From contig NC_018385.1 of NCBI RefSeq assembly GCF_000208865.1, positions 2,152,724 through 2,216,723 of the forward strand: a stretch of 64,000 nt of DNA, given 5' to 3'. Shown piece after piece: positions 34,359-45,700 of this stretch. The first letter of the stretch is position 1. The number at the start of each line of letters is the position of its first letter. The notes beneath the pieces were generated by a model. That model ran no database searches. It worked only from the letters and a program-made list of their open reading frames with translations, and was not told the DNA's origin. This stretch comes from Neospora caninum Liverpool (taxonomy: Eukaryota > Apicomplexa > Conoidasida > Eucoccidiorida > Sarcocystidae). The translations under genes were made by a program, and so were the position numbers.

Positions 34359-35407
34359 GTGTACGTGGACGTAGCTAGATGGGGAGTCGGTCATGTCGAA
34401 CTGTCTGCGCAGTTGGAAAGAGTCTCTTTTCTTTGGTGAAACCGGGCGTGTCGTGGCCTGGCTTCCTCGTGAAGTCAACCCTGTGTCCCCTGCGTGTGTT
34501 TTCAGAGCGCGGACGGCGCGACTCGTTCTCTCGGCGCTTCCTCGTTTCCTTTTTCGCCCCATCTCTCTTTCCCAGCTTCCGTCCATTTCTCTCAGCTGCA
34601 TGCAACAGGCGGCAGCGGTGAACGGCGTCTTCTCCGGTCGGCGTTCGCGTTTCCGCCGCCTCAGTTGCAACCTTCCAAAGAAGACGGAAAAGCAAAGTGT
34701 CTCCTCGAGAGATTCACAGCGGCACGGCGGGAAAGACACCGTGTGGACATCAACCTCCGCTTCCTGAGGCCCACATCTCTATTCTGTTCACGCTTGTATT
34801 TGGAGATGCGTGCACCCCCTTTTTGAGAGGGGTGAGCTCTAAAGGCGAGCGAAAGAATCTACGTTTCGTGATACGTCTCCAGGCTGCTTCTCTGCTTCAA
34901 TCGTTACGCGGCTGTCGCGGGACGAGGCAAAGGCGTTGGAACCTGCCTGACGCCAGGGGGCTCGGGGTCCCGTGTCGGGACAGCCGAATCGTCTGCATCG
35001 ACTCCAATAAAGACGGTTCACGAAGCTACAAGTTGGGACAGAAAGAGATGTAGCTCTGTTTTGCATTTGCTGTCCAGTTCGGTGTGAGTGGGAATCAGAG
35101 AAGACGTTTTTCTCGGAAACAAGAAGCCTTTCAGGATTGTGGGTGTGAATGCGTGGTAGGTGGGAACGTGCGGTGGGGCAGTAGCGAGGAGAAGAGGTGG
35201 GGAAAGGAGACAGACGTCCGTCTCCACGAGAGAGGTGAAGTGCTCTTGCGAATGTCCGGGGGTTAAGACGTGCACGGAGATTGCCACGCGATTCTTCACG
35301 CATCTCTCAAGTTGCCGAAATTAACGAGTCGATACAAAAATGTTCATATCGGAGATATGAATTTCTGGCGCCAAAGGATACTTGTAAACGTGTATGCACT
35401 TCTACCA

Positions 35408-35426
35408 TATATATATATATATATGT
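35408..35426. repeat. (AT)n microsatellite
   Basis: About nine AT dinucleotides followed by GTAGATAGGTAGATG, a short degenerate tetranucleotide repeat. Confidence 0.85.
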
Positions 35427-36069
35427 AGATAGGTAGATGTATTTGGATATGCCTGGATATGGATACGTGTGGTTATGGAATACATATCCTCACGTGGGCT
35501 TGTTTAGAGAGAGTGAGATGTTTATGGTTCTCGACGTTTGAAAAGGGGTTTCGGAAAGGGATGTGCGCTTTTGGGTGGTGAGCCGTTGATTTGTGATCCG
35601 GAAGAATTCGATTTTTAGGAACAGGTTTCGCTCGTTTTCTCTCCGCTTTTCGCTCGTATTCTGTCCACTTTTCACTCGTTTTCTCTCCACGTTTCGCTTT
35701 TCTGGCGTCGCTACTCCTGCCACCGGGCACCGATCCGCGGGCAGGAGATAAATTCTTTTTGCACGTGATCTGCGCCGCGAGTCACGCCCTGCTAGCTTGC
35801 TGTTTCGTCTCGTCGAACACCCCTCCCCGTCGATCAGAGACTTCCCTTGTCTCCCTAGACGCCCGCCTCCAAAATACTCGATTCACACGTTTAACACAAA
35901 TTCATGAATGCATCAATCTCCTGCCGCGTGCCCCACAGTGTGAAAGACCTTCGTCAGCCACTCTCATGCGCCTAGGGGAATACGGTTACTGCATATAGAT
36001 AGGTAGATATATATGCATATGTATGTATGCATCTATACATCTGTATATTACAAATGGCTATGCACACGC

Positions 36070-36090
36070 ATATATATATATATATATATT
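36070..36090. repeat. (AT)n microsatellite
   Basis: About ten AT dinucleotides within a TATG-rich stretch. Confidence 0.85.
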
Positions 36091-36781
36091 GATATATGCG
36101 TACACTGCTACACATTCGTATGCGCGTAAACACATAGGAACCGCTGTGTGTATTAATATACACGTTGATATAAATATGGAGGGGTCCCAGGTTTGAAAGC
36201 GGTAACAAATGAGTGACGCGGTTGTGATGAGTTTGGAGAGCTCAGAGGAAAGTCGTTTTGTCTTGATTTGAGAGACGCCAGAAGGGAATCCTGCGAATTG
36301 AAAACCGCGAAAATATTGCAGAGTCCCACGGGGCCTCGGGTGTTTCAGCCACTCCCAGAACGCCGCTTTTTTATCTCGTTTCTTCCTCTGTTTTCCAAGT
36401 CCATCGATACCCTCTGTTTTCCAAGTCCCTCGGTACACACTGTCATGTGGATAGACAGTGACTGCACATCGTCAGACATCGCGATACGTATACCTGCATG
36501 TCAATAGAGATACAGATGTGTGTGTCAAGATGAAGAAGGGATGGACACTGCGGGAGATCAGGAATCTCTCCATATTTACATTTGTACCTATAAATTCAAA
36601 TAAATATTCATATATATACATAGATGAATAGACAGATCTATGTAGAGTGACACGGGAGGGTACAGCAGCAGGCGGCACATGCCCGCATGACAACGCGTTT
36701 GGCCGCGTGTCCTTTCCTCTTTTGTCTCTCGTTTCGCCCGGGGGGTTCGTTGCCGCACCCGACAGCAGTCTCGCGGTGTCC

Positions 36782-39700
36782 TTATCTGGGCCCTGAGCTT
36801 TCAGGGGATCGGTTTGGCGCTTGCTTTCGCCGCATTTTCTTCGATGCCTTTTTCTCTTTCTCCGACGGTGCCTCGCCGCGAGAGAGCGGCTGGACCACCA
36901 CGTCCACGCGCATGCCGCGCACGAAAGGACCCACAAAGACGCGGAAAGGTCCAGCGCCCTCAACGACCGCGCCGACGCCGCGGTGCCCAAAGGCATGCAA
37001 CACCGGCGGATGACTCGCTTCCAGAGGCGTCTCCCTCGGCTCTGCGAAACACGCAGAATGCAAGCGAGAAGAGGACGAAGAGGAAGGAGAGGACGAAGAG
37101 GAAGGAGAGGAAGAGGAAGGAGAGGAAGAGGGAGAAGAGGAAGAAGAAGGAGAGGAAAAGGGAGAAGAGGACGAGGATGCACCGAGGGAAAGCGACGACG
37201 AGGGATCAGTTTTCAAAGAGAGGTGGCTGACAGAAGAAGCTCTCGTCGAACTGGACCCGCTCGCGTTTTTTCCGCGGACGACGCGAAGGTGAAGGGGACG
37301 GACGACAGAGACAGCAGACGAAGGAGAAGAAGAGAGGGAGGGATCGGAACTCTTTTCCTTTCCTTCAGGTGTCGTTGCGGCACCATCTGCGGTTGGTGAA
37401 TCGAGACGGCAGTGGAGGGGCGGTCCTGAGAACGCCAGGAAACGAGCAGAGCAGAGAGCCAAGGAAAAACGTTGGGGACGCGAAAAGAGAGACGAGGAGC
37501 ACCTCCGTCTCCACCGCACTGGCGCGCGTGAACCGAAAGACCGGAGCGATGGATTGCCGCCGCATTTGCACATCTTTTGCAAGAGAAAACGACCTCTGTG
37601 CAATCTCCCGGTTCCGTCACGCAGCCCAAGGCAGAGCACTGGATTGGATAGCCAGGGAACTGTGCTCCCATTAATAAGGATCATAATATAAGACACCAGG
37701 CATGCAATATACGAATCAGATAAGAACTGAAGCTAGACTCCCTGTTACAGATTATAAAATGGGATTCCTAGGTTTCTTGAAACTTCTGGTCACACACACG
37801 CAAGCGACGGCTGGGCGAGGCGGACTGTCATCTCTATCTTCAGCGAGGACTACCTACGAGGGAGTGGATTCGGAGTGCTGCTGGAGACGCTTTCTCTTTG
37901 CTCTCTCCAGTCATTTGCTTCCTTCTCTTCTTGCCGCATCCTTCAACTTCCTTCGCTCCAGACAGGACTCACCTTCCCGGGCGCTGGTTCCTCCGTCTGA
38001 AGCGTCTTCGCCTTCTCTGTCGTGCAAGTGACGATTTGCCTCGACCGCGCCGCGGGTGACGCGACAGGTGTCCATCAGCTGTCTCCAGAGCCAGGGCGGC
38101 AGAACCTGGAAACGTTCGACGTGAGAAACAGGTTGGTTCTCCTTCTGCGCGCTCGCTGCGGGCGCGCCCCTCGCCAGAGAAGAGACAGGCGCCCCCGGCT
38201 GGCCCTGCTGCCCCACAGAGAGCCCGCGTCGCGGGTTCGCTGTCTCTCCTTCGCAGGCGAGACCGACAGCGTGCGTCGGGTGTCCATACACCGGAGGCGT
38301 CAGGTCGAGGACTTCGAACTGGAGAGGCGCCAGGTCGTGGGCGAGATCTTTCGAGACGGTGTCTCCTCCATGCGCCTTGGCTTCGTCCGACTGCATCGGC
38401 CCGGGCGCGCGGGGTTCGGTGACGCTGCAAGAAGTCTTCGCCCGCATGCTCGGGGGCTCCTCGCCGTCAGCTCGCGCTCCCAGCCCTCTCTCTCCACACG
38501 CTGAAGAGCCTGAAGACGAAGAGGACGCAGAAGGCAAAGCAGGGGAAGACGAGGAGAAACGGGGCGAAGAGGGAAACGGGGAGGCTTGGAACCAGGAGAA
38601 GTAGGGAAAGAAGATGTCGAGGTGGATGGCGTCGACGAGCGTCTTCAGCTTCTGCATGCAGAGCCAGTTGGCGAGCGCGAAGGACTCGTGTCGTTCGAGC
38701 GCCTCCACGCAATTCAGAACAAGCTCTTCTTTCCATGCGCTCCGATGCAGCCACTGCAACGCCTGCACTGTCGCGTCACACCCCACAGACCGGGGCGAGG
38801 ACGAAGAGAGCGGAGACGAAAAAAAGCACGAAGAAGCGAACGGAGAGGGATACAGGGGAGCAGCGCGAGCTCCGGAAGGACGTGGACGGAGACGAGAGGG
38901 CGAACACGGACTCGAAGGCGCCTGTGGATAGGGAGGGGCTGCCTGCGGAAGCAGTGAAGAAGCAGAGGCGCCGAGCCAGGAAGACACGGACGGAAGAAGA
39001 TCCTGCGTCGCAGTTGTCGAAGGCTGAGAATCGTCGCCGGTCGCCTCGTCGACCAGCGCCTCGCCAGCAACCATGGCATCCGGAAGTTCCCTGCGAGAGT
39101 AAAACATCGAGAAAAAGAGGAAAGAGATGGAGACCAACCAGAGGCTTTCAGGACAGAAGCTGTGTGTGAAAACGGACAACGTGCGTGCCTGCTAAAAACG
39201 AGGAAACGTCTTCCTCTCCAGAGCCCGCGCAGACAAGAGGCGGGGAAACAGATATTGTGGTACACCCACTTCTTCCCTGTCATCTCCCTCTCTGTCTTGT
39301 CTTCTTCTCTTTTCCTTCTCTCTCTGTCTCGTCTTCTTCTCTTTCCCTTCTCTCTCCGTCTTGTCTCCTTGTCTTTCCCTTCTCTCTGTCTTGTCTCCTT
39401 GTCTTTCCCTTCTCTCTCTCTCTGTCTTGTCTCCTTGTCTTTTCCTTCTCTCTCTGTCTTGTCTTTGTCTCGCCTCTCTCTTCGCCTCCCCTTCTCGTTC
39501 CTTAATCAAACGATTGGAGGCCGCAGGCAAACACCGGCGCCGTCAAAAGAGATTTTAAAAGCGGGCCGGCATGCGAAGTCGAGAGCGATCCCGCGTCCAC
39601 ACGGTCTTCTCAGTTCAACGTTTTCCTCAGCCTTGCGCTGTTCAAGACAAAGAACTTGAAAACGAGAAAGGCTCGCGAGAACCGAAACCTTTCTTCGCCT

Positions 39701-42700
39701 TCTCGCCTGGCGCCCTTCCTCTCTCACCAGTCCCGGTAGTGCCAGTCGCGGAAGGCAAGGCAGACGGCGATGATTTGTGAGGCCTTCAAGTCGTGCAGTT
39801 CGTCTTCTAGAATGCACTTGATCTGAACGGCCCAGAGAGACAAGCGGCAAGCTCGTTTTGAAGGACAGCAGAGAAGCAGCGAGGACACTGGGCCGGCTGA
39901 GAGACGAAAATGACCCCAGAAGGCAAGGAGGGACAGTGGAGTAAGCTGGAACACAAAACGCCTCGACCTGTGGGAGAATTTCAATCACCATCCGCGAGCA
40001 AGTACGTCTCCACACACAGGGTGCAAATCGGCACCGTGAGACACTCAAAGGCAGCGTACGTACACTACGGGGGACGGCACCTACATAAGCAAACACAGGT
40101 TTATCTACAGAGAACAGGTTCACAACTGCGCATCGACATATGAATATATAAACATAGATGACACAGAGAGACATCACACAGTGTCGCCGAAATGCATATG
40201 GACTCCCTCAAACTTTTATGTGCACATTTGTGTGTATTTCCGTGTTGCGAGCAGCGTTGTTTCTGGGACGGTTTCCAGATTGACTCGGTTCTAAGCTTGT
40301 TTCAACACTTTAGCATCAGCCTTTCCGTCACCTCCCTTGCGGAGGACCAGCGTTCATTGCTCTTTCCAGTTACCTGGTAGAGAAGGTGGAGAGAGGTAGG
40401 TGTCCAGAACTCGAGGGCGTCGACTGCCTCGACGATCGAGACAAGCGCGGCTGCGTCGAGTGTCTTCAAGACCCGCCGACATGCACGGATGTCGAAGGGA
40501 CACGGCGGCAGCTGCGAGAGCAAAAATTCGAGAAAAGAACAAGCCAAGACACGGCTAACCGCGGAGAGGAGGCAAATCGATACGCAGATATGTCTACATT
40601 TAAATCTTCAAAAATACATATACATACACATAAATGCTTGTATACGTTCATGGACAAAGATATGTTAAGTGCACGTACGTGTCTTGAAAATGCATACAAA
40701 ATTAGGTTTGGGCAGATGCGCGAACGTTCGGGGATTTCTGAAAGAGACAGAGAAACGTGGAAGTCGACGGCAGGATCAGTTCGAGAGACGGACGTTCACC
40801 AGGCCATCTTCCGTACGGCAGAGAGGAACGGGATGTTTCTTCCATCAAGAAATGAAGTTGCGAAGATTGAGAGTTCACTGAGCGTCCGCCTCACCACTGG
40901 GAACGCCAACGGGGACGACCGGGGAATTTCCCTCTCGACCCGAGCCTCGCTCCTCTCAGCGTCTGTGCTCAGAGCAGAGGCCGGAACTGAAGACGAGGAA
41001 CGCGAGAACCCAGACGAAGAAGAAGGAGAAGAAGACGTGAATATGGCGAGCAGGTGAGAGGTGAAGGGGACATCGACGTAGCGGAGTTTGGCACAGGAGG
41101 AAAGGACCTGGGACGCGTTAAGAGGCGAAATTGAACTCGTAGGGCGACGCAGCAGCTCGGCGACAAAGCGAGGAAGACACCACCCTGGAAAGGCAGACGG
41201 CACGAGAGGAACACCAAAGAGAGACAGGGAGACATGCAAAAAAGGCGAGACGTCGAGAGAAAAGTAGACGGAAGGAGAGAGAGGAGGCAGCCGCGAATCG
41301 CGAGATTAAGAAGCTAAAGACAGGAGGGGACAACGGGCGCGGGCAGAGTGGACTTTCTCGTCTTTGTCTCCCCCTTCCGCGTCTTTGTGTTCATCCTTCT
41401 TTGCGGTGCCTTCGCTGTCACCAGTACGCCGTGAAGCCTTCTTTTCGGCCTCCCATCTTCAGTCTTCCGCCTCTCTCCTCTATCTGTTTCTCGGGCGTTT
41501 CCCTCCTCTCGCTCTCTCGCTGCTCTGCTCCCCTCTCTGGGGCCCATCCGTTCGCAAAGGCACCACTTCGCGCTTCTCTCTCTGTCCCCACGCTTTGTCT
41601 CTGTCTCTCTGCATATCTGCCTGGCCTTAAGCTTTCTCTCGTTGCCTCTCGATCTTCCTTCTCGTCCGCGTCTCTACGTCCGTCTTTCTCTTTTCTGGCG
41701 GGTGCGCGTCTCCTTCCGTGCACGCTTCCCCACGCTGTCGCCATGTCGCCCTGTCGCTGTCTGCCCCGCGGGCACTCACGGATGAGCAGGCGCAGGTGCG
41801 AGTCCGCAGGCTGGAAGTCGCCAAACCTCGCCAGCGTCGCCAGCATTTGCGTCATCGCCAGGACGCTCGTCGGCGCTCCGGAGGTAAGCTGAAGCTGCAG
41901 CGAGAGACGAGACATAGTGCGCAATTTCGAAAACCTATGAAAGCTGAGAGAGGCGGAGGCACGTCCATCGGACCCAACGCGCAACGCTCACCAGCGGCAT
42001 TCCAGCGATGCCCGACGCTCTCCTTTCCCCTCCTCTTGCCTTCGTCGGCTCCTTTTTCTTCCCTCTCCCGTGTGCGTCTTGAAACTCTCTCTCTCTCGCT
42101 TCCTGGCTTTTCATAGAGTCCCCCCCCTTCTCGATTTCGTTCCCCCTCTGTCTCGGAGCCGCTGTGTCTCCCTTCCCGCCACCCGCCTGCCGCTCTCACT
42201 TTGATGACTTGCTGAAGCAGGGAAAAGCTGTAAAATCCGTTGCGGCTGATCATGTTGGCCTGCAGAATAGCGCACGGGCGCAAAACCCTCGCTGGGTGTC
42301 GTGCGAGGGGAGGCTCGCCCTGCCGCCTGGACACAGCGAGACTTCGCCCGTGCCTCTCCCGCTGAGCCCCTCTCGAAACGCGTCGCCTCCGCGACTCTCC
42401 CAAGCGACAGCACATTTCGCCCTTTTTGTGGCGCAGGAGCACAAAGACAGCGAAGGGGACACGCGCATGCACACACTCAGAGAGAGACAAAGGAACGCAC
42501 ATCGCGGAAGCCAAGTTGATAAATATATACATATGCATATATAAGTAAATGTAAGAATACAGAGACATCAAGATGTATCCATAGACCTATATATATATAT
42601 ATATATATATATGTCTACATTTGTAATATATGCAGAGGCAGCGAAACGCAGCGACGAAGCAATCGAGATCAGCAGGTGTCCAGGCCCTCAGCCGCATCAC

Positions 42701-45700
42701 GGACAATTCCTCAGCAGCAAAAGACCGGGAGATCCAGTACATGCTGCACGGCTATATATATATATATATATATACATTTGCATCGATGCGCCGACAGATA
42801 GACGGACGTGTGCAGAGGTGGCCTTCAAACGGGAGGCGCACCAGCTTACCGCGAGGACAAAGTGATTTGAGTTGCCTCCGGCGGCATGCCCGTGCCCCGG
42901 CGCGTCTTCGGCTTCCGCCAGCTCTGGGGGGAAGGGCGGCGAAGGCTCGTTTCCGGCGTCTTCCGCGAGCGGCGCAGGGGCCACGCGCGCGGGCGTCTCC
43001 GCCTTCGCCTGCAAGGCGTTTTGGGCGTTCTGGCGAGAAGCCGCGCGAGTCGTCTTCAGCGCGAGCGCGCGGGTCAGCGGCGGATGAACAAACCGCAGGC
43101 GCAGCAGACCCAACAGCACCTGTCCCGAAGTGCTGTCGTGGATGAAGGCGTGTCGGCGATGCAGCTCGTTGCACAGCGCCTGGACACGGGAGAAACAAAA
43201 CAGAGACACTGACGTACAGGCACAAAGAGACAGAAGGCGAAGCGAAAAGCGACAGAAGGCGAAGCAAAAGGGTGAGACAAGCAGAAGCAATCCTGACAAG
43301 AGACCGCACGGTGAACGGCTGGGAATGGAAGCCGAGGGAAACGAGAGAGGAACGCGAAAGAGCATGCGACGAAACCGTCTCTGCTAAACCCGTAGGTCTC
43401 TCTATCATCGCTTTTCTATCTCTAGCCCCATGTTTCTCTCTCTGGGCTCGATCTTTGAGGCGTTGGCTGGTCCACGTACGAGCATCATCCGGTCAAAGAG
43501 AGCGGGGTCACTCGTCCGCGCCTGCAGTTTTCCCAGCGTTTGCACGAGGCCAATCAAGCTGCCAAGCTGCGCACGCTCCAGGGTCTCGCCTTCTCCGTCT
43601 GAAGACAGTCGAAGGGAAGGCGAACCGGCGCGGGGAAACGGCGGGGCTTCTCCAACGATGAGGCGAGCGAGCGCGTCAATCAGATGCTGGTCGTACACCT
43701 CGGCTTTCATCGCGAGCATGACGATGTTGTGCATTTCTGTCAGTTTGAGCCTCTTTCCGCTGTACCCGAACGGCGGCCCACAGTTGGATGCTTCGTCGCA
43801 TTTCTCAAGGGCCTTCCCTTCCGAGACACCCCGGTCGCCGTCCGAATCTGTGCCGGCTTTCACCTTCGTCTCTGTTCTCGGCGAAAGGTTCGCGCTCTTC
43901 TGCATGGAGCACGCACCTCTCCTAGCTCCACTTTCCTCCTGCTCTGCCGTCTCTCTCGCCGTCTCGTTCGTTTCTCTGTTGGGGCTGTGGAGCCGCATCT
44001 CCAGGCCACTCTCGCCGGTTTCTTTTCTGCTTGCTTCGGCCTGCGTGCGCCTCTCGGGAACCTCGCCCATCAGCTCGGCGACTCGGTGCGCGAGTGCATG
44101 CACGAAGACTGCGTCGCGAACTTCCTGTCTCCCCAAGGCCCCCAGAATGCCCCGCGTCTCCGCGAGCCCGACGGCCGAAATCAACCCCGTCAGGACCCGC
44201 AGCAGGAGGTCTTGGAGCCCAGCTAGCCACTCCTCCGACCGCCGGCGCGGAGACACTTCGGCCGCTCCGGGGGTCGCGCCCGGGGGACGCCGAAGAGTCT
44301 CGGCGTCGGAACCAGATGAGGGCGAAGGGGCGAGCGCCGCCTCTTGAGGAGAGGCTTCGTGTGGCGGAGGGACTTGGGTCTGGCCCTCCCTTTTTGCAGC
44401 TTTTGTGGGATTCGATTCCGACGCGAGGGAGGAGGCAGCTGACAGCCACGGCAACTCGACCACCTGATGCTTGAAGTGGTTCAAGGCCTGCAGGAGCTGC
44501 ACAGCCTCGCGCGCGGCGCAGAGGGAGACGGCCTGGCCCGCCGCGACGAGCACCTCCGGAGAGGGGCCCTGAGCAGTCGCCGACAACGGAGACGACGAAC
44601 AAGACTGAGGAGATGAAGCGAAAAAAGAGGAAAATGCGGCAGCCGAGGCAGGAGAGAAGGAAGAAACGGGGGCGAGGTTTTGTGCGGTAGGGAGAGAAGA
44701 GGCAGGAAGTGTGTGCAGAGAAGTCCACGCGCATATCGCACTGAGCGGAGGCTCCGGGAAGGGCGAAGAGGAGAGCGCAGCTGGAGAGAAGCAAGACTCG
44801 GGGGCCGAAGCCGGAGAAGAGAGAGCGAGGACAGTCGAAGGTGACGCAGAGGAAAACGGGGAAGGATGTGCAACACACGATGGCCCAGAAAGACAATAAG
44901 GCGAGAGAGAAGAGGCAGGAGAGACAGGAGCCGGGGCTGTGTCTGAAGCGCCTGCGTCTCGCAAGACGGCGTCCCCAGATGCAGAGGATGAAAACGGAGA
45001 CGAGCGGAGAAAGGTGGCGTGCTGCTGTCGGTCCCAGTTCCAGAGAGAAAAGTAGAGGGAAGCCCAGCATTTCTGCTGAACGTCGAGGGGCAACGAGGGG
45101 AGCGGACACGTCGCCAGAGACTGGAGAGCAACGCGAAAGACCACAGCTGGGTGCCAAGCGTCAGGTCCTTTCCCCACGTCTGACGTTCTTTCCGCTTTCT
45201 CGCCGAGTCCCTCCTGCGCTGCATTTGCGTGGCTCTTCGCCACGCAGTTCTCTCTGGAAGCCCCGTTCCCTTCCCTCGCCTTCTCCCCAGCCGCCTCGAC
45301 CGGCTTTGTCTCTGTTTCGAGAGGACCGACAGTGCTGTGGGGCGTCGCTCTGGTCGTCCCCGGCGACTGATTTCCGCCGTGTCTCTGACCTCGTGGCACA
45401 GAGCTTTTGTGTGTCGGGAAAACGCGATCGAGGAGCGACCGGAGAACCGGCATCTGGACTGCGAATCCCGAGGCGCGAGGAAGCAGAGACAACACCCCGA
45501 GAACCAAGAGCTGTCTATACACCCACGCCGAGACTCCCCCGTCTTCATTTCCCTCGATTTCGTCTACCCAGAGGCGAGTGGAAACCGGAAGGAGCGGCCG
45601 CGCGGAAAAGGTGTCCAGCCTCGGCGAAAGAGGAGCCGGCAGACGCTTCAACGCACGGCCTGCCGAGGAGACTGTCTCCTTAGGGGTGGAGACGGGGTGT

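Larger units (their letters stand above)
34037..36781. other. Intergenic, microsatellite-rich, convergent region
   Basis: The region between the stop of the secreted gene and the stop of the large minus-strand gene contains at least five AT-type microsatellites embedded in TACATATG-rich sequence. It shows no supported gene. About 36540-36640 is A/T-rich and may include the polyadenylation region of the minus-strand gene. Confidence 0.5.

Noticed and set aside
43922..45157. 411-residue minus-strand frame, with another of 355 residues overlapping at 44481-45548
   Set aside because: Both lie within exon 2 of the helical-repeat gene in shifted frames; the 842-residue frame continues in phase with exons on both sides.
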